Shown one piece after another: positions 48,101-56,443 of a stretch of 64,000 bases of DNA (positions are counted from its first letter, which is position 1; each line of letters starts with the position of its first letter). The translations under genes were made by a program, and so were the position numbers. The notes below the pieces were generated by a model, which did no database searches, was not told where the DNA came from, and saw only the letters and a program-made list of their open reading frames with translations. The stretch covers positions 9,320,207 to 9,384,206 of the forward strand of contig CM023536.1 in the NCBI GenBank assembly GCA_013350335.1, given 5' to 3'. Source of the stretch: Chimonanthus salicifolius. Its lineage: Eukaryota > Streptophyta > Magnoliopsida > Laurales > Calycanthaceae.

Positions 48101-51008
48101 ATGTGACAAAATAATCAATCAAACCATTCGTTAAAAACATCAACCACATATATGCACAGAGATTTTATAGTGGTTCGGTTTCAATTAACCTATGTCCACG
48201 GTTAGACTTCCCAACTCTAGAGTCGTCCCAATTATACTATGAATGGGCCTCACACCCAAATAGTACAACTTATTTTTTTATAAAGGTTCGACCCAAATGG
48301 TCTAATCCTCGACGTCTATTTTTTTGGGTGGTTCGAACATAATGTTGTAATCCACCTTACAATAATATAAAATAAAAGAGAAGGAGGAACACTTGCCTTT
48401 GGCGTTATCCAATTTTCAGAAAGTGTATTCTTCTTTACTCGATGTCTCTGTGCTTCATCCTTCAGATCAGGTCCATCAGAGTTGGTTATTGGCACAACGG
48501 TATATGGGTATTAGGACAACAATATGACTAATTTTCTGGTCAACATCAGGTATTGATTACCCAAACATCTCCTAGTTAAAGGATGATGAAGAAGGTGTAA
48601 CAAGAGGCTCGAAATATCTTTGGTCTCGGTTATTCTTTTTCAAGTATTCAGCATACGCTTTTTCATTAAGCCAGCCGAGATTAAATAAGACAGACAGTTA
48701 TACAGCAATCACGTCTCGAGGCCTCAAGGTTGTATAAGGAAATATAGCACACAAACTTTTTGTTAATTCAAACCTCTCTTGTAAGATATTAAGTCAATGA
48801 CCAGCTTATCTACACGCCACCTGTTCGTGATAGACAATCAGATTATTTCACCAACGAATCATGAGATGACACCATGATTTTTAATAATCTTTTGAGATCA
48901 CCGAAAGCCTCATAATATTTTTCCAAATCTTTCAAATCAACGGTTTTCTTGGACTTCTCATATTTGCACGTGATTGTCAATCACACATAAGTTTATCTTT
49001 AGATAAATTGAGGAGCCTTTCCAAACAGGTAAAGGATAGCCATCCACGATGCTAGGCTCCAAAAGATTTGTTTAATTGTGTGAGGTGGCAAATGGGTTTT
49101 CACTCTAAAAGAGGACCCTTGTAGATATTCCTTGTTCCCATAAAAATCTCAATTTAGGATTTTTTGAAATCAAAGAAAGCCTTTCCCTCTTTTCAGATTT
49201 ATGTAACCAAATCTTGTAAGATACTCGGTCAAAGGACACTTGGCCTTGTGGTCCCATGCTGAATTACAGCTGTCACAATTTTCACTCAGTTAAATACAGT
49301 CTTTGAGGCCTTGACAAACTGCTTGAGGCCTCGAGGCTGGAAGTCAATCATTTTCTAATTTTCTAGTTTATGAACCATTGACTTCTACGTTATTTTGGGC
49401 TTAACATAAGGTCTACTAAGGTTGACTTACCTGTGTGCCAATAACAAATTCGGTGCACAGTCTTCAATGCACAATAGATCTTTCGTCATCTTCAAATTCT
49501 TCAAAGGCAAGGTCCAAGTGAGTCATGTAATTGACAATATAGGTGATTCGGACGGGCCGGAGCACTAACAGTATATTTGTGTTTCAATCACGCGTACTAG
49601 AACTCCGGGATCACTTGTTCCTTGAGGGGTGTGTGTGTGTAATCTTCGTTTTCGGGAGCACATCTGGCCGATGCTGGATACGACTCCATATTGCCTATGT
49701 TGTTTGTTAGATAGTTCAATTGGATTGCTATCTTGGGCTACAACAGTAGGTACCTGAGTTGCTTGTAACACCTTGGTACATCACCACATCGAACGGAAGT
49801 TCGTGTGGTTCCACATCACATATTGCATGTCCAATTCGAATTCACAACACAACACTAATTGGGCTGCATCAGATTGATGCCAGAGCTCTATTTGGAATTT
49901 GGGCTGCATAACATATCACCTACTCCTAAAGGAGCTCTGTCCATTTCATTGAAGAAGCCTCTGCCACAGAAAAGCAGCCTCCACATCACCTGATACAGTG
50001 CCAGTCTTTATGGTGCATGTTGGGCCATGACCTGCTTTTTGTAAGTTTGTTTCAGCAGTGATTTTTTTCTGCAGAAAAAGTGGAATTTTGATGCACGGAG
50101 TGTGGAAAATGCATGAAAATTTCTGCATTTTCAGTGCTGAATTTTCCACCCACATCCATAGGAAATGGATTTTGTGGAAAATAGGGGAGGATCTCCTTTT
50201 CTTGGCTATCTTTTTTCCATGTAGATGTAAAATGATCTATGATCTAAAGGAGGCAAGAAGGCAAAATTGTCCAACTCAATGTTGGAAAAGTTAGTGAGTC
50301 GACTCGTTCTGGGATCATCGTCAACAATGGGCGACAATCTTCTTGTGAAAATGAAACAATACAGGTGGTTTGTTTGAGTTTTTGGACATTTTGGCGATCA
50401 TGTCCAAGTCACTGAGTTTATCCTGAGTACGTGAAAATTTCATTGGTTGAAACTAGGCTTGAACACGTGACTTCCAATGCTAGATTCTTTGCACTGCCTT
50501 AGCTATTAAACCTCAAGTTACTTTCCTGTGCACATGTTTACAAGTATTTGTGTTTAAAATATATTTGATTTGTTAAATAGAAAACATGACTTGCCCAAGT
50601 CACAACATGGACCCACTGGGTCAGAAAATTACATCGTGCAAGTTGACACTGAATTCCAATTTTTTCCAACCTTGGCTCTAACTATCCATAGGAAAGCCGG
50701 GTATTCATTTTGAAAATTGGAACAATGCTATCACATTTTTGTTCATACATTGATGTAACTTGAAGTGACTGAAGTCTTTTTTGATCCTTCTCCAATCGCC
50801 ATATATGGTGGATGCGGGTGTCTCACGTGTTTCATTGAGAATTCTGTTCATAGATATATTTAGTTTTTATGTATTTATTTTAATGCAGGTTTTCTCCAAA
50901 TTGAAAGAGCAGAGGTTCCCTGGAGAGATTGAGTTGAGAGAGATCATCACCAAGAAACTGGCCAATACAAGACTTGTGGATGGCCTTGGAGGAGGTCTCT
51001 GGTCATAG
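34964..51008 (+). CDS. SelT-like protein (selenoprotein T family, Cys form), whole gene
   Basis: Four exons (34964-35209, 35304-35377, 41384-41702, 50889-51008) join in frame to 759 nt, 252 aa. The start at 34964 is chosen because it gives the expected hydrophobic N-terminus (MDRVQLLLVGLPIFLFCSD). Exon 2 carries FCSSCSYR, a CxxC redox motif where animal SelT has CxxU. The Rdx-type thioredoxin-like fold continues in exon 3 (GTAVTMKKMLETSFPGVEV, then a hydrophobic segment and PPWYFSLRTNRFG). The C-terminus is GLGGGLW. Animal SelT is an ER-membrane thioredoxin-like protein; a similar place is likely here. Residues ~26-66 are almost only His and Pro, making the protein longer than I would expect. 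Introns 2 and 3 (6.0 and 9.2 kb) are full of transposons, yet every splice border is canonical GT/AG. No damage to the frame was seen, so the gene is likely functional. Confidence 0.93.
35040..35160 (+). repeat. CATCATCCCC low-complexity coding repeat (His/Pro)
   Basis: The stretch is built from CATCATCCCCATCATC-type units in register, so that His-His-Pro and His-His-His-Pro repeat for about 40 residues. The register is kept in frame throughout, as expected if length changes occur in codon multiples. Confidence 0.85.
35304..35377 (+). CDS. SelT-like exon 2 (CxxC motif)
   Basis: Acceptor GGCGAATCAG precedes GAATCTGCTGG. The exon reads ESAGSEGVGFGDTIHISF and then CSSCSYR. The donor is AG then GTTCTC at 35378, phase 2. 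It contains the redox-active Cys pair. Confidence 0.92.
35378..36470. other. SelT intron 2, 5' part: unique sequence plus microsatellite
   Basis: No gene. A (TA)n tract followed by a poly(T) run lies at 36121-36158. The remaining intron sequence has no recognised element. Confidence 0.5.
36560..37020 (-). pseudogene. LINE-type RNase H domain fragment
   Basis: On the minus strand, two overlapping frames give ATPPTREVKLNCGGSFASDS with AGTSGVIR, and then FSNYLIEVDSFSSVHWACRN. This matches the RNase H domain that ends many plant LINE ORF2 proteins and related host RNase H genes (PP.G.VKLN.DGS...G.GGVIRD, then IEVDS). A frameshift separates the halves near 36825. A D/NLLADS-like word follows at about 36580. 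It lies in SelT intron 2. Confidence 0.7.
37322..37739 (-). pseudogene. copia-type RNase H fragment (3' part)
   Basis: The minus-strand translation includes FDNQATNNTSFNPIFHEHIK and HIKVDNHFIHERL, the hallmark end of the Ty1/copia RNase H domain (DN.A..I..NP..H...KHI..D.HF..E). Upstream pieces (HGYFNVDWV) are frameshifted. It belongs with 39001-39435, from which it is separated by the hAT-type element at 37740-38992. Confidence 0.8.
37740..38992. mobile_element. hAT-type non-autonomous element (family A, copy 2)
   Basis: Ends CAACGTTGTCAAACCC and GGGTTTTAAAACATTG with perfect 8-bp duplications GTGGAGAC (37732-37739 and 38993-39000). It is inserted into a copia pol fragment that continues on both sides. 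The interior repeats the CGGGTTTGACTATGGGTCAAC...GGTTGAACCTTATTTAACC and AAGACGGGTCGC.CCACGGG text of copy 1 (9706-10424). It also has a 37-bp tandem duplication at 38381-38456. No transposase. Confidence 0.85.
39001..39435 (-). pseudogene. copia-type reverse transcriptase fragment (5' part)
   Basis: The minus-strand frame from 39435 contains TSNNAAWMEQLKTHPHHVFN, VKDLPPINYFFEV and ETRKGIF...QHVLDL. This is the copia RT C-terminal block (LK..L...F..KDLG...YFLGIE....GI..SQ..Y..D.L). Stops and frameshifts follow toward 39001. The upstream end of this fragment is also the left arm of a 129-bp inverted duplication (39336-39633). Confidence 0.78.
39336..39633. repeat. Near-perfect palindrome, two 129-bp arms, 40-bp spacer
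   Basis: 39336-39464 and 39505-39633 are reverse complements with, by eye, two adjacent mismatches and no indels. The arms carry copia RT sequence. Transcription of SelT intron 2 in either direction would give a long hairpin. Confidence 0.93.
39640..40085. other. SelT intron 2: unassigned sequence
   Basis: AT-rich intron sequence between the palindrome and the 132-bp array. No element recognised. Confidence 0.4.
40131..40645 (+). repeat. 132-bp tandem repeat, about four units
   Basis: CATGAGAGTCTAA(A/G)GCCGATATC starts at 40131, 40263, 40394 and 40526, giving periods of 132, 131 and 132 bp. Units are very similar (GATTATCAATGTAACCTAAG, TTGCATTGGTATGGGTGTGA, GTCAGAGTTTGATGGGTGC, GTGTCAAACTTTGCC). 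As 132 is divisible by three, one frame is open across the units and repeats 44 residues (for example GMGVNGQSLMGAMCQTLPTK). Unit 2 has lost one base, which splits the frame. It lies wholly within SelT intron 2. Confidence 0.92.
40660..41380. other. SelT intron 2, 3' part: unassigned
   Basis: Contains a short (CT)n run near 40970. Small open frames at 40952-41272 have no recognisable similarity. It ends at the exon 3 acceptor. Confidence 0.4.
41384..41702 (+). CDS. SelT-like exon 3
   Basis: Acceptor TTTTTTGGCAG precedes GGGTACTGCAGTAACA. It encodes the core of the family domain, including VKFPG-type SFPGVEVIL, LPKRLLAKVVPVVQFGVIAI (membrane-like), PPPWYFSLRTNRFGAIASTW and LLGNVVQNFLQSSGAFEVLY. 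The donor is TTG then GTGAGT at 41703, phase 0. Confidence 0.95.
42201..43068 (-). repeat. LTR of the copia-type element (3' LTR in element orientation)
   Basis: Plus strand starts TGTTAGCACTTACAGCGG and ends GACATTCCCAACA. It contains ACGTGGTTCGGC...GGCCTACGTCCA near its left end. It pairs with 44005-44825; it carries extra text around 42595-42650 (ACGCGTATGGC) that the other copy lacks. Confidence 0.88.
43543..43944 (-). pseudogene. copia Gag-like remnant
   Basis: A 133-codon frame starting at 43944 opens with RGVPSTKFEVEPFNGT, matching the N-terminus of many Ty1/copia Gag proteins (KFEV..FNGTNF..W). The conserved capsid sequence that normally follows is missing. The rest (LQKKTSWLDVGLSLLSTREK) is not recognisable as Gag, so the frame is an internally deleted remnant. 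Confidence 0.6.
44005..44825 (-). repeat. LTR of the copia-type element (5' LTR in element orientation)
   Basis: Plus strand starts TTTTAGCACTTACAACGG (the first TG is mutated) and ends GACATTCCCAACA. It borders the primer-binding-site-like sequence on its left. Confidence 0.86.
44831..45225. other. SelT intron 3: unassigned sequence
   Basis: Open frames at 44871-45182 have no similarity I recognise. It lies between the copia element and the LINE fragment. Confidence 0.35.
45228..46400 (+). pseudogene. LINE (L1-type) ORF2 reverse transcriptase fragment
   Basis: In shifting plus-strand frames the L1-type RT C-terminal pattern can be read: VNGFRPTRFKKS, then LRCFEAASSLKINLTES, VEEL, NPKSRSMWDLVVVRFESRIC and VNKLEEIQRSF, then KIHLMKWE. 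These follow the order of the plant LINE RT and its downstream region (FADD..., CFE..SGLKIN..KS, YLGLPLG, W..V...F..RL, W). The FADD catalytic motif is degraded, and several stops and frameshifts are present. The fragment is in SelT intron 3. Confidence 0.82.
46440..47930. other. SelT intron 3: GAGTC/AGTCAA-rich unassigned repeat sequence
   Basis: From about 47040 to 47770 the words GAGTCAA, GAGTCCGAG and ATTCGAGT recur irregularly (for example 47655-47765, about every 25-30 bp). This looks like part of an LTR element into which the solo LTR at 47931-49570 inserted, but no ends or coding domains were found. Confidence 0.4.
47931..49570 (-). mobile_element. Solo LTR, copia-like (1640 bp)
   Basis: Plus strand begins TGAAATTCCGTTATTAG and ends GGAGCACTAACA, flanked by perfect GTATA duplications (47926-47930 and 49571-49575). 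Near the left end it carries GACCTAGAGAGGGGTGAATAGG and TGGTTCGGTTTCAATTAACCTATGTCCACGG, shared in form with the LTR at 16864-18770. On the minus strand it would start TGTTAGTGCTCC. No internal region, hence a solo LTR. It is in SelT intron 3. Confidence 0.87.
49576..50885. other. SelT intron 3, 3' part
   Basis: The host sequence continues from the left flank of the solo LTR (...TTGCTACTTGTATA / TTTGTGTTTCAATCACGCG). No coding domain recognised. A (TG)n run lies at 49628-49640. It ends at the exon 4 acceptor. Confidence 0.4.
50889..51008 (+). CDS. SelT-like exon 4 and stop
   Basis: Acceptor TTTTAATGCAG precedes GTTTTCTCCAAATTG. It encodes VFSKLKEQRFPGEIELREII and then TKKLANTRLVDGLGGGLWS with TAG at 51006-51008. 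This C-terminal pattern is typical of plant SelT-like proteins. Confidence 0.94.
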   Translation, partial: VFSKLKEQRFPGEIELREIITKKLANTRLVDGLGGGLWS

Positions 51009-51204
51009 TGCTCTGAGTGGTAAAATCTCACAAGGTTCCTTACGGGTGATTTTAATAGCTTTATCACTATGTTATGGCATTGAGATATAACTTGATAGTT
51101 AGCTTATGAACAAGCAGAAAAATAACTGTTAACTTCAGTTGTTTATAACCTCAGCAGTAGACAGCCTGTAAGGTAAAGTTGGTACCATGAAATGTAGATC
51201 CTTT

Positions 51205-51717
51205 TTGGTTCGATTCACGCTCAACCTTTCCGGGCCACTACCCATGGGGTTACTCCTCATTGCTTGAACCTGGTATGTGTCTATAGGGAAGTGTGCATAT
51301 GCACCGAAGGATTAGTCAGATAAAGTCTCCTACAGGTGAGACATATTAAGATTGGGTATCCAATCCAAAAGACTAGCCTAGTAGGTGGAGTGACAAAAGT
51401 CCTTTATAAGTCCCTAAATCTCCCCATTCACAATCAATGTGAGACTCATTCGCCGCCCCAACAATCCTCTCCTCGAACGAGACTATCCGGCGGATAGAAC
51501 GTCCGCCGACCATTCCGTCCAACTAGGAGATTCCCTGAGTCCACATGTGTTGGCTTGGGAATATGGCTTTGATACTACTCTTGTTAAGACTAGGTATCCA
51601 GCCCAAGTGACCAAAGTCCTTTATAAGTCTCTAAATCTCCCCCTTCACAACCAATGTGGGACTTGTTCACTACTCTAACAAGATGCTTTGTCCACCTTCG
51701 GACATCAAAAAAAAAAA
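51205..51717 (+). mobile_element. 5'-truncated SINE, interrupted by a TRIM
   Basis: Flanked by 13-bp duplications ATGTAG(A/G)TCCTTT (51192-51204 and 51718-51730) with a poly(A) tail before the second copy. It begins at a B-box-like GGTTCGATTCACGC and continues AGGGAAGTGTGCATATGCACCGAAGG and ATTAGTCAG. The A box is missing, hence 5' truncation. Removing the TRIM at 51344-51680 leaves about 176 bp, a normal SINE size. Relatives are at 56549-56640 and 4136-4260. Confidence 0.78.
51344..51680 (-). mobile_element. TRIM (terminal-repeat retrotransposon in miniature)
   Basis: Short LTRs at 51344-51463 and 51582-51680 share T(G/A)TTAAGA.T.GGTATCCA.(T/C)CC, GTCCTTTATAAGTC.CTAAATCTCCCC and TTCACAA.CAATGTG(A/G)GACT, ending CAACA/TAACA. 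The 118-bp interior ends with GGCTTTGATACTACTCT, whose complement (AGAGTAGTATCAAAGCC) resembles a Met-tRNA primer site, so the element reads on the minus strand. It has no coding capacity. It is nested in a SINE. Confidence 0.8.
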
Positions 51718-51730
51718 ATGTAGGTCCTTT

Positions 51731-52460
51731 ATTCGCATACATACATTTGATTCAAAAACATTTGCCAAGAGCAATGCTGCATCAAGGAATGGTTGGGCTC
51801 CATTGCATTAGTCATGGCTTGTATTGTTGATAGGGCCTTGTTATATTTGGAAACCATCACATAAATTCACAAACATGCTTTATCTTTCAGCGCCTCCTTA
51901 GGTTTTGGATAAATCTGTAATGCTCAAGGCAACTGAAGCAATGTTTTTGGTATACCTTGATGAGAGAGAGAGATCTTAAGTTTATGATTCAAACCTGATT
52001 TCTTCCCTATAATAAGACCCATTCTTTTCTCAGTCTTGATGCTAGATGGGAAGAAATATGAGGTGGGGCTCAGGTTTGGTATTTTGGTTGTTGTAAAGCC
52101 TCATCTCATTTTCATGAACATTTAGAAGCCTCTATGGTGGATCTGGTTTTACATTTATCAACCAACCATGAACTGGGTGGTTCATTTAAGTTTGCCATCT
52201 GATGGTTCATTGCAGTCGGCGAATCAGAAGGGTGAACTGATCATTTTCTCTCTTACTGACTGGATGACAAACTTCCAGTAACTGGATCACGTCCTTTTTG
52301 GTGGATTTTTCTCATCGCTTGAATGTTGCCAACTTCTAGTATGGACCATTTCTTCAGTCTTCATCATTGGGAGAAGGGTGATAACTTGCATGTGGGTGTA
52401 GCTTATTACCTTGTGCACACATGGGGGGTCTTCTTCTCTATTGCTGAGGGGCATGAAAAC
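51731..52460. other. Intergenic DNA downstream of the SelT-like gene
   Basis: No gene or clear element. A short (GA)n run lies at 51962-51974. Confidence 0.35.
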
Positions 52461-52461
52461 A

Positions 52462-52624
52462 CACTTTTTTTTTTTGAATAACATTGGTATCTGTACACCA
52501 TATTGGTGGTGAGACAAATCCCACAGATACACTATCACCCACAAGCTTTGTGTATCAAGTAAGTCTTGGAAGAGTCGAACCCAAGATACAAAAAACATCA
52601 CATAGCTCAACCAGCTGACAATAC
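52462..52624 (-). mobile_element. tRNA-derived SINE
   Basis: On the minus strand: an A-box-like CAGCTGGTTGAGCTATGTG (about 52618-52600), a B-box GGGTTCGACTCTT (about 52583-52571), a body ending ATGGTGTACAGATACCAATG, and a poly(A) tail (T run 52465-52475). The box spacing is as in tRNA genes. A weak CATGAA word flanks both sides as a possible target duplication. Confidence 0.75.
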
Positions 52625-52629
52625 TCATG

Positions 52630-53790
52630 AATTAGACATCTTAGGTTTAAGTCCCTTAGTAACTCGATGCTTATGGCTTGCAGGAGGCTGCATGCATTTA
52701 GAGTTTACTTAGTACCCTTGTACTTGGGAGGTGTGGATCTTGTGGTTCTGTCATTAAAAGAAAATCAAGTTACATGTCTGTGGCCACATATTTTTGGTAC
52801 AAAAAAGTCCATTAAATTTTGAAGAGCTTTAAAAATAAGGTTTATCTCATCCTATCCAATCGTCAAAGTCATTTATCTTATATATTTGGTCTTGAGTTGT
52901 AGGCATGTTAAGGTTGAAAAACTTAGCCCTGACTTGACTTGACATGCAATGGGATTGAGTAACTTTTATGAGTTTTTCAAAGAGATATGAAACATTGGTT
53001 TAACTTGTTGATTTACTTTTACTTAAAATCAAATTGAATCAATTTGTACACACTTGCTCGCACTCTCTCAAATTTTGAACTGAAAGGTGATAAAGTTGCT
53101 TTTTTATTGGGTATCTGTGTAATGTACCTATTTTTAGGATTACTCTTAAAAATAAAAGTGGAACTACATAATGAGAATAGAAATACTACTGCATTAAAAA
53201 AACCTACTTAACTCATTGGTTCTATACATGATTATGTGGTATATCATTACACCGATACGGGTGCCCATTATGCCCATGTCGGCGCAAACATATCGGCAAT
53301 TAATCACCAATACGCTTTCTCCTATTTTTGTATGATTTTTGTTTTTAAAAAATATAGAAAATAGGAAAACCTAGGGTGAGCGTATTTTTTTTTTTTTAAA
53401 ATAACGGCCATTTTTGTAGAGTAAAAAATGGCCTAAAACTTTTGATATGTCAAAAATTTTTGTAGTCATTTTTGTAGGCACTTGAACATCAAAATTTCGA
53501 TGTCATAAAAAATGGCTTCAAACTTTACAAAATGGCTAAAAGTATTATAAAGAAGAAAATCGATATGAGCAAATGGATAATATTAACTTCATGTTCTCAA
53601 ATATACCTTAGTGAAATGTGTCTTATATTACATCTAATAGATTTTTTATTGATTTTTTTTTTTTTTGTGTTTTTATAAAAATGTCATATTATCAAGAAAG
53701 ATAGACAAAGACTCTAAAGACTACCAAAGGTTTTATTGTAATTGTAAAAACATTTGTATATCATTTTATTCAATTTTTTTTATAAGAAAC
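52630..53790. other. Intergenic AT-rich DNA with diverged repeat pieces
   Basis: At 53250-53310 there is ACACCGATACGGGTGCCC...CATATCGGC, and at 54418-54440 GTATCGGCCGTTACACC. These may be remnants of a further ATCGG-type element around the intact MITE, but the ends cannot be matched. No gene. Confidence 0.35.
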
Positions 53791-53804
53791 TTGGGAATGA
53801 GAAG

Positions 53805-54077
53805 CAGGGGTTTAAAAATCGGTATCGGCCGATATATCGGCTGATACGATATATCGACCGATATATCGTTATCGGCCGATATATCGGCCGATATTTTTCT
53901 CTTTCTTCCTTGTTTTTTTAAATATCGGCCGATATCGGCCGATATTTTGATATCGGGCCGATATCGGCCGATATTGTGAATATCGGCCGATACGATACAT
54001 ATCGGCCGATATTCACAAAGCCAAAACCGATATATATCGGCCGATACGATACGTATCGGCCGATATTTAAACCCCTG
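53805..54077. mobile_element. hAT-type MITE with CGATATATCGGCC repeats (family B, copy 1)
   Basis: Ends CAGGGGTTTAAAAATCGG and CGATATTTAAACCCCTG are inverted repeats. Perfect 8-bp ATGAGAAG duplications lie at 53797-53804 and 54078-54085. The 273-bp interior is almost entirely the self-complementary motif TATCGGCCGATA in varying arrangement. The minus-strand open frame (53766-54140, rich in Ile/Ser/Asp/Arg/Pro) is an artefact of the repeat. Confidence 0.9.
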
Positions 54078-54085
54078 ATGAGAAG

Positions 54086-55850
54086 TATCTTGGAAAACTT
54101 GACTTTTTATCAAAAAAATTAGAAAATCTTGAAAAGTCACACATTTTAAATATTACTTGAATGACTTCAAGTCTTCAACCATCTCCATTGAATTCTATAA
54201 CCACTGGATATTATTTACACAAAAAATGTGAATTTTGAGATTATCTTAAGAGTCAAAACTTGAAGAAATTAATGAAAATAACTCAAAAAGGTAAAAAGTG
54301 ATGAAAATAACTCTAAATTTGAATAACTTCCTTATAGAAAATTTTTAATACAAAATATTATTTCATATAATGCGAAAGTAATCTAAAATTGATTTAAAAA
54401 AAAAAAGGAAAATAGTCTGTATCGGCCGTTACACCTGTGTATCAATGACCGTGACAATGAGAATAACAATAACAAAGAAGATTTATCTTTCATCCATTTT
54501 CTTTATAACATGGTATCCTCACTCCACAAGAAGATTAGCTTTCGTCCATTTTAGAAATATAGAGTGAATTCCACTTTATTCATTCCTCCACACATCTAAA
54601 ATTTTAAGAAATGCACTACAGAAATTGCCATTTCCAGACCATGAAACACTCTAAAACAAAAATTCAGTAACTCTCTATAGACTTTTCCAAGTCCCCCTAA
54701 CTCTTTGTGATTGTATCTGTCAGTCATCATTATTTCATTGTTCTAGTAATAACACCTTTCTAGAAGAAATGAAAGAATGGGTATGAGATGATGGCCATTT
54801 TGCCACTTAACCCATATTATTTTGTGAGTGTGTACTACCAAAAAGAATCAGTTCTTGGTAAGGGCCATTGAACCACCATTGTCTAATATAATATTCTCTC
54901 CATTCTAGTCACATAAGACATGCTACTCTGAGGAGTATGCACTATAAAAAAAGAGACTAGTGTGCAGATATTACATTAGAGGTTATTATATTAGAGAATT
55001 TGTCTATGGAATTCTTTTCCAACAATAATTCTTTAAGTTAGCCGACTTTCACCCTTTTTGAAAGGAGCCTTTCAGCTGAAATTAAAACACAAGAATAAAA
55101 AATTCATTTTTTGACCCAGCTGAAGCACCCCGACTGGCACAATCACTAGAAATTTTTTTGCTTCAGCAGCATGATATGAATGTTGATTTCCTTTCCACAC
55201 TTCAGCAAATGAAAGACAAGATTGACATTATTAGAACGAGGAAGCTTATTTAGAAATCTATCTCAGATTACTTTTCTAGAGTATAGATGATGCAGTTTGT
55301 GAGGTCTTTAGTTATTTTTACAGTAATTTTGTATTATGAATGTATGGAATATTACTTTTTAGAATGGTTGGGATCGGGTCATAGTACATTTTGTATTATG
55401 AATGTATTGAGTATTGAGCTAGAGAGACTTATTACATTTTGTATAGGTATGAGGTCGGGACCGACTTGCGATATTACTTTAGACAAGTTATTATTTTAGA
55501 GATGTTTCATTGTATATGGAAATGAGACAAATTGATTGATCTGTCGTATTCTAAAACAATCGTAGAGAGAGAGAGATTAATAACAGACACATAACATTAC
55601 TAGTAACAAAGGATTACAACAAACAAATTCTTACTAAAAAAGAATTCCCACACCACTGAATTCGCATACATTATGTCTGCCTAATTGGACATGAAAATGC
55701 AACACTTCATAAAAAATTTTAAATGAAAGGAGATCTTATTAGAGATGAACCACACCACACTTCTTGAATAAGAAGTAGCAATACGAAATAGCTCAAAAGA
55801 AGTGGTAGATAATGGGTGGGACGAGCAATGTTGAAGATGAAGTAGAAAAC
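54086..55850. other. Intergenic DNA, no gene recognised
   Basis: A plus-strand stretch near 55150-55240 (QQHDMNVDFLSTLQQMKDKI) looks protein-like but is too short and interrupted to assign. At 55300-55480 ACATTTTGTATTATGAATGTAT recurs. The 3' UTR of the ankyrin gene presumably lies just left of 55856. Confidence 0.35.
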
Positions 55851-55855
55851 AACAA

Positions 55856-56443
55856 CTACTGGTAACGGCGTTTAGGAATGACCATCTTGCCAATGGTACT
55901 TTTTATAAACTCGTAGTAAAGATGGAAGTTTGTCAAAGCCAAACACAAAGTTCCCATGAATACGGGAAAAACCACGTACTGCAACTTGCGACCAAGGACA
56001 AAGCGGTATCCAGAGAAGAAGGAAGAATACACGGCAACAATGGAGATAAAGAGAGAGAGGATACCATATATCAACCTCTTCGGCATGACATTTTCGAAAA
56101 CCAACTCTTTGTAGGGAGAAGTGAGGATGGAAAGAAATATGATGGTGGAGGTAGAAGAGAAGCACAAAGCTGCAATTGAGGAGATAGTGAAGGCATCGAA
56201 TCCAGGCTTGTCTTGGAGTACTGGGGTCCCGGAATCTTTCAGACCGCCAGGCACGGATGATGTTGTTGCAAAGGCGACAGTGATAATGAGCGTTGCCACG
56301 ACCGAACCAGACTTCGCTGTGGAGCTCAACCACTTTGCCCTTTGCATAGCCAAATGTCGATGCGTCTCCATGAAGATCTCCATTGCAGTTTTGCCCTTGT
56401 TTTGTTGCTTAGTGAAGCGTTGAGGCGTGGTATCTTCGACATG
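55856..56443 (-). CDS. Ankyrin-PGG gene, last exon (PGG domain, membrane segments)
   Basis: Acceptor CTTATTGACAG precedes CATGTCGAAGATACC. Reads HVEDTTPQRFTKQQNKGKTA, then MEIFMETHRHL, the PGG motif, and hydrophobic segments through FPVFMGTLCLALTNFHLYYE to the stop TAG at 55858-55856. ATGs inside it are not the gene start, because the frame stays open to the acceptor. Confidence 0.93.
   Translation of the reverse strand, partial: HVEDTTPQRFTKQQNKGKTAMEIFMETHRHLAMQRAKWLSSTAKSGSVVATLIITVAFATTSSVPGGLKDSGTPVLQDKPGFDAFTISSIAALCFSSTSTIIFLSILTSPYKELVFENVMPKRLIYGILSLFISIVAVYSSFFSGYRFVLGRKLQYVVFPVFMGTLCLALTNFHLYYEFIKSTIGKMVIPKRRYQ

Noticed and set aside
52571..52618. tRNA-like A and B boxes on the minus strand
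   Set aside because: No cloverleaf can be made from the surrounding sequence and a poly(A) tail follows; it is a tRNA-derived SINE, not a tRNA gene.
53766..54140. 124-codon minus-strand open frame rich in Ile/Ser/Asp/Arg/Pro
   Set aside because: It is the translation of the TATCGGCCGATA repeat of a MITE and crosses its target duplication. No gene.
55922..56423. Plus-strand frames of 85 and 100 codons over the PGG exon
   Set aside because: Antisense shadows of the last ankyrin-PGG exon.
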